Assembly (NCBI GenBank): GCA_002338565.1 | Contig: DDIN01000001.1 | Location: forward strand, 86,043-150,042 | Source: Hyphomonadaceae bacterium UBA1849 | GTDB taxonomy: Bacteria; Pseudomonadota; Alphaproteobacteria; Caulobacterales; Hyphomonadaceae | Length of the DNA stretch: 64,000 nt | Reading direction: 5' to 3' | Part shown: one piece after another, positions 1-8,038 of the stretch | Layout of the letters: each line of letters opens with the position of its first letter | Position numbering within the stretch: the first letter of the stretch is position 1 | Position numbers and translations under genes: made by a program | The notes under the pieces: generated by a model | Told to the model about the DNA's origin: nothing | The model's input: the letters and a program-made list of their open reading frames with translations, nothing else | Databases searched by the model: none

Positions 1-85
1 CGGACATGTGTCTCCCTTTGAGTTTAGGCTGGCTTGTTACCAGTTCTTTTGCTTGATTGATGCAGAGCATAGGGGGAGAAACGTT

Positions 86-529
86 GTGCGACAATCATAT
101 CGCTTAGGCATTTTTGCGGTGTTTTTGACAGCTGCGTCCTGTAGCGCGCCGCCGCCGGAAAATCTGTGCGATGATAATCCTGAATGTCTTGCAGGAAGAG
201 CCGACGCAGTCCGCCCTGTCGACGGGGACACGTATCAATTGCAAGGACGTCGCTTCCGTCTGATTGGGTATGATAGCCCGGAAACCTCACCCCACGCCGA
301 ATGCCTCGCAGAAGCTGATCTCGGTGAAGAGACCGTCTCTGCCGTCCAAGAGATTTTCCGCGACGCGGATCAGGTGCAGATCCTATTCCGCGGGGTTGAT
401 GAATACGGCCGCGGTCGCGCTCACGTCTATCTGGACGGGGTGCATGTCGGACATTTGCTCGAACAGCGTGGTCTAGCTCAACGCTGGAATGAAGATCGCA
501 GCGAAGCCAAGCCGAGCTGGTGCGAATAG
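86..529 (+). CDS. Secreted thermonuclease-like (SNase) lipoprotein
   Basis: Staphylococcal-nuclease-fold protein of 147 residues, expected to cut nucleic acids outside the inner membrane. I chose the GTG at 86 because AGGGGGAG (71-78) lies at good spacing and because this start gives a clean lipoprotein signal: a hydrophobic stretch ending in the lipobox TAASC (Cys19). An upstream ATG at 8 would bury the signal. Catalytic features of the family are visible: D46/D48/T49 in VDGDTY, R58, D63 and E66 in RFRLIGYDSPE, and R109 in DEYGRGRA. The C-terminus ends in SWCE, and the extra cysteines could form a disulfide. It converges on the channel gene, with one base between the two stop codons. Family is confident; substrate is inferred. 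Confidence 0.85.
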   Translation: MRQSYRLGIFAVFLTAASCSAPPPENLCDDNPECLAGRADAVRPVDGDTYQLQGRRFRLIGYDSPETSPHAECLAEADLGEETVSAVQEIFRDADQVQILFRGVDEYGRGRAHVYLDGVHVGHLLEQRGLAQRWNEDRSEAKPSWCE

Positions 530-530
530 T

Positions 531-1310
531 CTATTCGTTATGCGTCGGCAGCCTGATGAACTCACCGCAGTGCTTGCAGTGAATTGCGTCCGGCTCATGG
601 CGCAATAAACCGCATCGCGTGCACTCCGACGTCACTTTGGACGGCCTCACGATGGCCTGCACCAAGCGCAGGAAGAGCGAGATACCAAGCACCATGATGA
701 AGATGGATAACAGCTTGCCGAACACGCCCTGCAGAACGATGTCGCCATAACCTGTTGTGGTGAGACTGGCGATCGTGAAATAGAGCGCATCCAGATACGA
801 GTTGATGTGCTCGTTCGCCTCGAGCTGCGTGCCATATACGAACGCAGTCATAATCAGGATGAACACAAGCAGGTTCACCACCCGATCAATGATTTCCGCG
901 TTCTCTCGCAAGTAGGACGAAATATTCTTCATCCGGCGCAGGAAGGTGAAGGCGCGCACGAGGCGTAGCGCCCGCAATATCCGCAGAAATGCGAAGTTCG
1001 AGAAGAACATCGGCAACAATAGCGAGATCAACACCACGATATCCGCCAGATTGAACGGATTGATCAGGAACATATGGCGCGGGCGCGATATCCAGAACCG
1101 CGCACTAAAATCAAGCGCGATAAAGAGCGCGATCAGTATGTCCAGAATATAATAGGCTTGCGTTCGGTCCTGAAATGGCGCCCAGAGAAAGAAGGCAACC
1201 GCCGCGGCGTCTATAGCCAACAGCACCCAACGGAACAGATAGGGACCTGTCCCGAAGCCTTCATACAGCCAGAAAAGGATGCGCTCCAGACCGCGCCGTT
1301 CTACAGGCAT
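531..1310 (-). CDS. Voltage-gated-type potassium channel with C-terminal zinc ribbon
   Basis: Protein of 259 residues with the full six-helix voltage-gated cation channel layout: S1-S3 in the first 110 residues, a positively charged S4 (RILRALRLVRAF), S5, a pore loop with the K+ selectivity filter TTTGYGD, and S6. After S6 comes a short soluble tail with two CxxC pairs (CTRCG and CKHCG) typical of a zinc ribbon. This is an unusual cytosolic tail for a Kch-type channel and might sense redox state or metal. It lies 22 bp downstream of the dihydroorotase gene on the same strand and may be co-transcribed. Potassium selectivity is inferred from the filter. Confidence 0.85.
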   Translation of the reverse strand: MPVERRGLERILFWLYEGFGTGPYLFRWVLLAIDAAAVAFFLWAPFQDRTQAYYILDILIALFIALDFSARFWISRPRHMFLINPFNLADIVVLISLLLPMFFSNFAFLRILRALRLVRAFTFLRRMKNISSYLRENAEIIDRVVNLLVFILIMTAFVYGTQLEANEHINSYLDALYFTIASLTTTGYGDIVLQGVFGKLLSIFIMVLGISLFLRLVQAIVRPSKVTSECTRCGLLRHEPDAIHCKHCGEFIRLPTHNE

Positions 1311-1332
1311 ACCTTCCCCCCTTCAGCGCGCT

Positions 1333-2670
1333 CTACGCAGCATCTTCCGGAGCCAGCGTCTCCTGGAACCGTACAGGCTTGCCGAGGCCCTTTTGGACGA
1401 TCTCACCATCCTGCATGATGAATTGTCCACGTACGATAGTCGCAACCGGCCAGCCTTGCGCTTCCATGCCATCGAACGGTGTCCAGCCGGATTTGGTTTT
1501 CGACCAGCTATCCGTCACGATTTCACGGCGTTCCATGTCGACAACCGTGAAGTCGGCATCATAGCCTTCAGCGATACGGCCCTTGCCGACAATGCCGAAG
1601 ACGCGCTGTGGACCAGCACTGGTCAGCTCGACAAAGCGCTGCAGGCTCAGATGTCCGTTATTCACATGAGTCAGCATGACCGGCACCAGCGTTTGCACGC
1701 CCGGCATGCCAGACGGGCTGGCAGGATAAGGGCGCGCCTTTTCTTCCAGCGTGTGCGGCGCGTGATCAGACCCCATGACATCTACAATGCCTGAATTCAC
1801 CGCACGCCAGAGCGCGTCAACGTGGTGTTGTTCGCGAATTGGCGGGTTCATTTGAGCGCGGCCTTTCAGAATTTCATAGGCGTAAGGCGCAACGAGCGTG
1901 AGGTGCTGCGGTGTAACTTCAACACTTGCCACATCTTTATTGCGCGCCAGAATCTCCATCTCCTGCGCCGTCGTAATATGCAGCACGTGAATGCGCTTTC
2001 CGGTTTTCCGCGCAAGACGAAGCAGACGTTCCGTAGACTGAATTGCGGCTTGAGGGTCACGAACAACCGGATGGCTTGTCCAGTCGCCTGTCACAGCTAG
2101 GTCACGACGATCCGCCAGACGGTACTCGTCCTCAGAGTGGAACGCCGCGCGGCGTTTGATGGCTCGAAGCACCGCCTCAACGCCCTCATCGTCCTGCACG
2201 AGCAGGTCGCCGGTAGATGCGCCCATGAACACCTTGATGCCGCAGCAGCCCTGCATGGCTTCCATTTCAGCCAGTAGGTGTGTGTTCTCGTGCGTCGCGC
2301 CAGCATAGAACGCGTGGTCGATGTCCATCCGGCCTGCAGCACGGTTCAATTTGTCCTGAAGCAGGTCCGGCGTAATGGTCGACGGATTAGTGTTCGGCAT
2401 TTCAAACACACATGTCACACCGCCGAGCGCGCCAGAACGCGCGCCGGTTTCCAGATCTTCTTTGTATTCGAGGCCTGGTTCGCGGAAGTGAACCTGTGAG
2501 TCGATTACGCCGGGCAGAATGGTCAGACCTTTCGCATCGAAGGTCGTGGCCGCGTCGGAGTGGAATATCTCGCCAATGCGAGCAATCTTGCCGTTCGAGA
2601 CGCCAATGTCTGTGGACACAAGTCCACCCGGAGTCATCACCCGACCATTGCGAAGTACGAGTTCATACAT
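1333..2670 (-). CDS. pyrC: Dihydroorotase-type cyclic amidohydrolase
   Basis: Amidohydrolase-superfamily protein of 445 residues, most like class I dihydroorotases, which close carbamoyl-aspartate to dihydroorotate in pyrimidine synthesis. Visible family blocks are DSQVHFREPG (57-66), GIKVFMGASTGD, HVLHITTAQE, EVTPQHLTL and GSDHAPHT with the metal-site Asp. The first metal-binding His of the usual HxH is Gln59 here (QVH), leaving only His61. I believe the same variant occurs in other alphaproteobacterial members, but I could not check. An allantoinase or hydantoinase-like activity cannot be excluded. The first gene of a probable two-gene unit with the channel gene; a 143-bp gap separates it from the divergent ygfZ. 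Confidence 0.8.
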   Translation of the reverse strand: MYELVLRNGRVMTPGGLVSTDIGVSNGKIARIGEIFHSDAATTFDAKGLTILPGVIDSQVHFREPGLEYKEDLETGARSGALGGVTCVFEMPNTNPSTITPDLLQDKLNRAAGRMDIDHAFYAGATHENTHLLAEMEAMQGCCGIKVFMGASTGDLLVQDDEGVEAVLRAIKRRAAFHSEDEYRLADRRDLAVTGDWTSHPVVRDPQAAIQSTERLLRLARKTGKRIHVLHITTAQEMEILARNKDVASVEVTPQHLTLVAPYAYEILKGRAQMNPPIREQHHVDALWRAVNSGIVDVMGSDHAPHTLEEKARPYPASPSGMPGVQTLVPVMLTHVNNGHLSLQRFVELTSAGPQRVFGIVGKGRIAEGYDADFTVVDMERREIVTDSWSKTKSGWTPFDGMEAQGWPVATIVRGQFIMQDGEIVQKGLGKPVRFQETLAPEDAA

Positions 2671-2813
2671 CAGCGAAATCTCCTCAGGACTAACTGCTTG
2701 TCACGATCATAATGCCGTTTTGACGTTATTCGAAACCACTGACAACGTGACGAATTACAATTCAAGCTCAGATTATACATAGAATTTAGCGCAGGCTTCG
2801 CTATCTCTGGCAC

Positions 2814-3629
2814 ATGACTAATTCTGTTTACCCGCTTTCGTATCGCGCTGTCCTCTCTGCAACAGGTACTGAAACCACAAGCTTTCTGAACCGCGTTCTG
2901 ACCTGCAACGTCGAGACACTTGCCATTGGCGATGGTGTTTACGGTGCGCTGCTGACGCCGCAGGGCAAGATTCTGACAGACATGTTTGTGTTCAGAACCG
3001 ACGATGGATTGCTCATTGACCTTCCTGAAACGGAAATCGAAGCCATGCAAAAGCGTCTGACCATGCTAAAGCTTCGCGCCGACGTTCAGTTCACACGTCG
3101 TGATGATCTGCAGGTTCTGGTGTTCGAGGGAGATTCGGAATTGCCGGTTCTGGCTTCCATGACGCCGCCGAATTATGGTGATGACATAAAGCGCGTCATT
3201 AGTGAGACCTTTATCGAAAGCTCCGAACAGGCGTCCGCGGCTTACACCAAGCTGCGTACAGACGCTGTGTTTCCTGAGTTCGGAGTCGATTATGGCCCGA
3301 GCGATGTCTTCCCCGCCGATATCAATATGGATCTTACCAACGGCATCGACTTTAAAAAGGGCTGCTTTGTCGGTCAGGAAGTCGCCAGCCGCATGAAGCG
3401 TAAAACGGAAGTCCGAAAACGCCTTCTTCGCGTTTCTGCTCCTGAAGCGACGGCAGAAAGCGGCGACGAAATCAAAGCTGGCATCTCTACCGTGGGCACC
3501 GTGACGTCATGGTCCGAGGGAGATGGACTGGCATTAGTCCGGCTGGACCGTCTGGCAAACGCCATAGAGTCTGCGACACCGGTTACGATCAATGATAAAC
3601 CCGCAAAGTGCCACCTGCCATCCGCATAA
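2814..3629 (+). CDS. ygfZ: Folate-binding YgfZ/GcvT-like protein
   Basis: Protein of 271 residues related to the T-protein of glycine cleavage. YgfZ-family proteins bind tetrahydrofolate and support repair or assembly of some iron-sulfur enzymes. The diagnostic motif KGCFVGQE lies at 182-189, with its cysteine intact, followed by a basic stretch and a C-terminal beta-barrel segment. The start is the first ATG after the divergent promoter region. The next gene, tag, starts 10 bp after its stop, so the two are probably co-transcribed. Confidence 0.9.
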   Translation: MTNSVYPLSYRAVLSATGTETTSFLNRVLTCNVETLAIGDGVYGALLTPQGKILTDMFVFRTDDGLLIDLPETEIEAMQKRLTMLKLRADVQFTRRDDLQVLVFEGDSELPVLASMTPPNYGDDIKRVISETFIESSEQASAAYTKLRTDAVFPEFGVDYGPSDVFPADINMDLTNGIDFKKGCFVGQEVASRMKRKTEVRKRLLRVSAPEATAESGDEIKAGISTVGTVTSWSEGDGLALVRLDRLANAIESATPVTINDKPAKCHLPSA

Positions 3630-3639
3630 GAGATTTTCC

Positions 3640-4230
3640 GTGACAGAAGACCCCAAAATTCATTGTCCCTGGGCTCCCGCTGATGACGCGGTTTATCGCG
3701 CATATCACGACGAAGAATGGGGTGTGCCCGAGTATGACAGCCGTGCGCTCTGGGAGAAGCTTCAGCTCGACGGCTTTCAGGCCGGTCTCTCTTGGCGGAC
3801 CATCCTGTATAAGCGCGATAGCATGCGCGAAGAATTCGATGGCTTTGATCCGGCTTCGATTGCACGCTGGGACGATGAACGCATTGAACAAGCGCTTCAA
3901 AATCCCGGCATTATCAGATCACCTCAGAAAATTCGGGCGTTGATCGGCAATGCGAAAGCCTATCTGGCTTTCGAGGACGAACCACAATCTTTCTCTGAGT
4001 GGATGTGGGACTTTGTTGGCGGCTATCCCATCGTGAATTCGTGGGAAAACTTCCGCGATGCGCCGACAAACAGCGAAGAATCTGCTGCACTTTCAAAAGC
4101 CCTGAAAAAGCGCGGTTTCAAATATTGCGGGCCGGTCATAGTCTACGCCTTCATGCAGGCAGTCGGCATGATCAATGATCATGAAACCGTCTGCCCACGT
4201 CACAAAGCGGTTCAGGCTTACGCCCGTTAA
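3640..4230 (+). CDS. tag: DNA-3-methyladenine glycosylase I
   Basis: Base-excision repair enzyme removing 3-methyladenine from alkylated DNA, 196 residues from a GTG start. An upstream ATG (3592) lies inside ygfZ; the GTG at 3640 follows ygfZ directly and puts the first zinc cysteine (HCPWA) near the N-terminus, as in E. coli Tag. The four zinc ligands expected in the family are visible: Cys in HCPWA, His in RAYHDEEWG, and His and Cys in NDHETVCP. The LDGFQAGLSW block carries Asp where E. coli Tag has its active-site Glu38. It converges with the monooxygenase gene with no gap between stops. Confidence 0.92.
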   Translation: MTEDPKIHCPWAPADDAVYRAYHDEEWGVPEYDSRALWEKLQLDGFQAGLSWRTILYKRDSMREEFDGFDPASIARWDDERIEQALQNPGIIRSPQKIRALIGNAKAYLAFEDEPQSFSEWMWDFVGGYPIVNSWENFRDAPTNSEESAALSKALKKRGFKYCGPVIVYAFMQAVGMINDHETVCPRHKAVQAYAR

Positions 4231-5775
4231 TTACTCGGCCGCCAGTTCCTGCGCGCCAGCCTGTGTGCTTGCATCAACGGGCGCCACAGAGACAGGAACC
4301 TGCTCACCGGCTTTGGTGAAGCGCATCACGCCATCGTCCAGCTTGCTGAAACGCAGCGTCATAAGATCAACGGCATAGTTCTGATTGAGCTTCCAAGGTT
4401 TGTTGGATGCCTGCTTCGGAAAGCGGTGAAGCGTTCGCTGTACATAACCCGATGAGAAACTCAGCCAGTCTTCTGTCTCGACGTTCGGATCATCATTGTG
4501 AGGCGTCGCCGCAACGTCGCCAGAACGGTCCATGTGATTGATCAGACGGCACATGAATTCGCTGGTCAGGTCCGCTTTCAACGTCCAGGACGCGTTCGTA
4601 TATCCGAAAACGCCTGCGAGATTTGGCAGGCCAGAGAACATCAGGCCTTTATAGTTCAGGAGCTCATTCGGCACGATTTTGCGCCCGTCGACTTCCAGTT
4701 CAACACCGCCGAGGAATTTCAGGTCGAGCCCCGTCGCTGTGACAACAATATCTGCGTCGATGCGCTCACCGGATTTCAACTGAATGCCGTTTTCATCAAA
4801 GCGCTCGATATGGTCTGTCACGACAGATGCTGCCCCATCCTTAATCGCCTCAAAAAGATCATTGTCCGGAACGAGGCAAAGGCGCTGCTCCCACGGATTG
4901 TATGCCGGTGTGAAGTGTTTTTCGACGTCATAGTCCGGGCCGAGTTGCTCCCGCACAATCCCTATCAATTGCTCCTTCGTTTTCTCAGGATGCTTTTGCG
5001 TGAGATTGTAAAAATACATGGTGAACAGCACATTCTTCCAACGTGACAGACTGTAAGCCAGTCGCTCTGGAAGGAATTTGCGCATCTTGTTTGCAAGAGC
5101 GTCCGTCGCCGGACGTGTCGCCATATAGGTTGGCGAGCGCTGAAGCATGGTGACATGGGCTGCTGTCTTAGCCATTTCAGGCACAAGCGTGACGGCCGTC
5201 GCGCCACTACCAATGACGACAACCTTCTTGTTCGCGTAATCGATGCTCTCGTCCCATTTTTGCGGGTGGATAATCAGACCACTGAAATCTTCCATTCCAT
5301 CAAAGTCGGGCGTGTATCCCGCATCATAGCTGTAATAGCCGCTACACATGAGAAGATACTGACCAGTGACGGTTTTCTCTTCTCCGCTCGCTTTGTCGAG
5401 GCTGGTCACATACCAGCTCGACGTCTCCGATGACCATTTGGCCGATTTTACATCCTGCCCAAAGCGGATGTGTTCGGAGATGCCGTTTTCATCGGCCGTT
5501 TCCCGAACGTAAGACCGGATAGAAGGACCATCTGCGATGGCTTTTGCCTGACGCCATGGTTTGAACGAATAGCCCAGCGTGTGCATGTCTGAGTCGGAAC
5601 GAATGCCAGGGTAACGGAACAAATCCCACGTGCCGCCAATCGCGTCTCTTCCTTCCAGAATGGCGTAGGTTTTACCCGGACATTTCTGCTGAAGGTGATA
5701 CGCCGCGCCAATGCCGGAAAGGCCTGCGCCCACGATGAGAACGTCGAAATGGTCGGTGGATGTTTCGCTTGGCAT
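4231..5775 (-). CDS. EthA-like flavin Baeyer-Villiger monooxygenase
   Basis: FAD/NADPH-dependent monooxygenase of 514 residues. It has an N-terminal FAD Rossmann motif (VGAGLSGIGAAYHLQ, about 15-29), the substrate-side block FRYPGIRSDSDMHTLGY, a Baeyer-Villiger fingerprint of the form FxGxxxHxxxW (FSGLIIHPQKW, 164-174), and an NADPH Rossmann motif (GSGATA, 189-194). The pattern resembles mycobacterial EthA, which oxidises ketones and thioamides; the natural substrate is unknown. A perfect 14-bp inverted repeat lies 26 bp upstream of the start codon and is a candidate operator. No regulator gene is adjacent. Confidence 0.85.
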   Translation of the reverse strand: MPSETSTDHFDVLIVGAGLSGIGAAYHLQQKCPGKTYAILEGRDAIGGTWDLFRYPGIRSDSDMHTLGYSFKPWRQAKAIADGPSIRSYVRETADENGISEHIRFGQDVKSAKWSSETSSWYVTSLDKASGEEKTVTGQYLLMCSGYYSYDAGYTPDFDGMEDFSGLIIHPQKWDESIDYANKKVVVIGSGATAVTLVPEMAKTAAHVTMLQRSPTYMATRPATDALANKMRKFLPERLAYSLSRWKNVLFTMYFYNLTQKHPEKTKEQLIGIVREQLGPDYDVEKHFTPAYNPWEQRLCLVPDNDLFEAIKDGAASVVTDHIERFDENGIQLKSGERIDADIVVTATGLDLKFLGGVELEVDGRKIVPNELLNYKGLMFSGLPNLAGVFGYTNASWTLKADLTSEFMCRLINHMDRSGDVAATPHNDDPNVETEDWLSFSSGYVQRTLHRFPKQASNKPWKLNQNYAVDLMTLRFSKLDDGVMRFTKAGEQVPVSVAPVDASTQAGAQELAAE

Positions 5776-5800
5776 GTTTCTTCCCCGTCTCAGAACGCAA

Positions 5801-5835
5801 ATAGCCTGAGCATATTTTATTTATGCTCAGGCTAT
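5801..5835. promoter_or_regulatory. Perfect 14-bp inverted repeat upstream of the monooxygenase gene
   Basis: Left arm ATAGCCTGAGCATA (5801-5814) and right arm TATGCTCAGGCTAT (5822-5835) are exact reverse complements separated by a 7-base AT loop. It lies between the end of the symporter gene and the start of the monooxygenase gene, both on the minus strand, 26 bp from the start codon at 5775. There is no T-run on either side, so an intrinsic terminator is less likely than an operator or an RNA hairpin in the 5' leader. Confidence 0.6.
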
Positions 5836-5877
5836 CAGCTACAGATCGATTTTACGAGGTCTAACGTAACGTAAGGC

Positions 5878-7374
5878 CTAGAGGTCCATGATCGCTTCGA
5901 TATCCTTCTGAAGCGGTTTCGGCTTCTCGATGTAAGAAATACCGATGAACGCAATCATCGAAATCAACATGGAAATGAACCCGCCATCCATGCCGAACGG
6001 CATCGCAATCCCGAACAGTTTAACACTGAAGTTGAAGACCAGTGACAGAATGATTGCGAAGATAGCAGCGTTCGCCGTCGCCCGTTTCCAGTTCAGGCCG
6101 AGTGCCACGACCGGGAAGATCGCCGCAGCGAACGTGCCCCAACCGAACGCACCAAGCAGCGCGACAAGCTCACCGCTATTATAGCGCGCATACAGCGCAA
6201 AGCCGGTAGCGAACAGGCACAACAGAACCGTCGCTACGCGCGCCCACCAGAGTTCATTCTTGAGTGGTTTCCCGCGAATAGCTTTCGGCAGATCATGAAT
6301 GATCGCAGCCGCGCCAATGTTCAGGAAGCCGTCCGCCGTCGACATGATCGCCGCAAACAGACCGGCGAACACGACACCAGCAAGAAGCGGATTAGCATAC
6401 GCTGTCAGGAACTCCGGTGCCGCGTCATCAGGAAGCCCCAGCGGATCATGGTTACCCTGAAGCACCAGTGCACGCATCACCAGACCGACTGAAATCCAGA
6501 GCATCGCTGCAACCGCATAGCCCGCGATTGAGAGCGGCAGAATGACCTTCGTGTCTTTGACCGTACGGTTCATCATCAGCTTAGTGATGAGGTGCGGCTG
6601 GCCCGCAATACCCACGCCAAACATGAATGCCCATGCGACCGCTGCGAACATGCCACCGGAACCAAACGGCATGATCGCCTCTGGGTCATCGGCAAGCAAT
6701 GAGCTGGATGCTGCGGTGAACCCGCCATCAACCGCCATCGCGGCAGCCACAACGACGAGCAAGCCACAGACCATCATGATGAGGCCCTGAACGAGGTCGG
6801 TATAAACCGACGCCAGAATACCGCCTGTCACCGCGTAGAAGATCAGGACGCTCACCGAAATCACAGCACAAGTAATCAGGCTGATGCCTTCAAACATTTC
6901 TGTGTTCCCGAGGATCGACTGAAGAACCGTCGACATAGCAAGAATCTGTGTCGCCAGATATCCAAGCACACCAAGAATAACGACGACTGCCATCCAGCCA
7001 CCGGCAGCTTTACTGGAATAACGTGCAGCAACGATATCCGGCAGCGAGATCGAATCTCTGATCTCCGCCATCACACGCATACGCTTGGCGAGCATGTAGA
7101 ATACGATCGCATAGCCGAGGGTGGAGACGATCACCATCCAGACGGATGTCATGCCCATATTGTAGACGAGGCCAGGGCCACCGACGAAGCCAAAGCCTGA
7201 CAAAGTCGACGAGAAGACCGCGAGGCCTACAACGACCGGGCCGAGCCCCTTGCCCGCAATAAAGAAGTCGGACGCAGAGTGCGTCTTACGCATCGCCCAG
7301 ATGCCGACCAGAATACAGATAACGAAATACACGCCGATACAGGCGAGGATGATTGGTTCACGGAACGCTTCCAT
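5878..7374 (-). CDS. Sodium:solute symporter (SSS family)
   Basis: Membrane transporter of 498 residues with about 13 hydrophobic helices and the SSS family layout: DFFIAGKGLGPVVVGLAVFSS early, GGILASVYTDLVQG in the middle, and MSTADGFLNIGAAAIIHDL in the sodium-binding helix 8 region. The last two are typical of PutP/PanF/ActP-like members, so a small organic acid or amino acid is a likely substrate, but the sequence does not fix it. It starts 3 bp after the stop of the 174-residue membrane protein, so the two are almost certainly expressed as a pair. Confidence 0.88.
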   Translation of the reverse strand: MEAFREPIILACIGVYFVICILVGIWAMRKTHSASDFFIAGKGLGPVVVGLAVFSSTLSGFGFVGGPGLVYNMGMTSVWMVIVSTLGYAIVFYMLAKRMRVMAEIRDSISLPDIVAARYSSKAAGGWMAVVVILGVLGYLATQILAMSTVLQSILGNTEMFEGISLITCAVISVSVLIFYAVTGGILASVYTDLVQGLIMMVCGLLVVVAAAMAVDGGFTAASSSLLADDPEAIMPFGSGGMFAAVAWAFMFGVGIAGQPHLITKLMMNRTVKDTKVILPLSIAGYAVAAMLWISVGLVMRALVLQGNHDPLGLPDDAAPEFLTAYANPLLAGVVFAGLFAAIMSTADGFLNIGAAAIIHDLPKAIRGKPLKNELWWARVATVLLCLFATGFALYARYNSGELVALLGAFGWGTFAAAIFPVVALGLNWKRATANAAIFAIILSLVFNFSVKLFGIAMPFGMDGGFISMLISMIAFIGISYIEKPKPLQKDIEAIMDL

Positions 7375-7377
7375 GTC

Positions 7378-7902
7378 TTAAGCCTCCGTCTTTTCTGCAC
7401 TTTTGGCCGCAATCAGCGCCTCAAAAGTTTTCTCGTCTTCAGGCGTGAAGATGAACTTGTTGAACCCGGCGATATAGATGGCCGTGTACAATGCAGCAGT
7501 CCCCCAGCAGCCATAAAGCATCATCGCTGTTGGCGCAGGAAAGCCGAGCAACATGAATGTCTCGCCCGTGTTCAGAAAATCCACGTAAAACACGATGAGC
7601 AATGTCGCAAAGACAAGGTTTAGCGCCGTCACGCCGCCCATCATCGTCCAGAATGTTTTATTTCGATTATGTTCTGCGACGCCAAAAGCCATAAAGGCCG
7701 GTGCCATGAGGAATGTCGCGAAATAGAGGATGAGCCCCTCGATCCACAACCCTTCCAGACGTGCAGCACTGTCGCCGCCAATACTCATGCCCGCATATTC
7801 TGGGTGAGGCCCGCCCGAAACCATGTCCGGTGCTCCCCCAAACATCGCGACAACAATAGTTGCCGCCATGATGACTAATACGCCAAAAATCCATTTCATC
7901 AT
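7378..7902 (-). CDS. Small membrane protein paired with SSS symporter
   Basis: I do not recognise this 174-residue protein. It has four or five hydrophobic stretches: an N-terminal one (ATIVVAMF), two central ones (LILYFATFLMAP and LNLVFATLLIVFYV), and a last one around TAALYTAIYIAGF. The C-terminus is soluble and charged. It sits immediately upstream of the SSS symporter with 3 bp between them. Some SSS transporters have a separate small subunit (the DUF4212-type partner), but this protein is about twice that size and differs in pattern. An accessory or regulatory subunit of the symporter is the natural guess. Confidence 0.7.
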   Translation of the reverse strand: MMKWIFGVLVIMAATIVVAMFGGAPDMVSGGPHPEYAGMSIGGDSAARLEGLWIEGLILYFATFLMAPAFMAFGVAEHNRNKTFWTMMGGVTALNLVFATLLIVFYVDFLNTGETFMLLGFPAPTAMMLYGCWGTAALYTAIYIAGFNKFIFTPEDEKTFEALIAAKSAEKTEA

Positions 7903-8038
7903 GGATTATAGCCCTCCCGATGTTTATTATAGTCAGCTCTATTTTTCTCAGAAACTGTCAAAACTTGGGAGATTAGGCAAGCTAGAGATTCAAAATCTCA
8001 GCAAAAGACTCGGTTTAGCAGCCCATTGGTTGCCGAAA

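Noticed and set aside
523..537. CGAATA/TATTCG palindrome as terminator
   Set aside because: It consists of the two abutting convergent stop codons and their neighbours; stem is short and AT-rich with no T-run.
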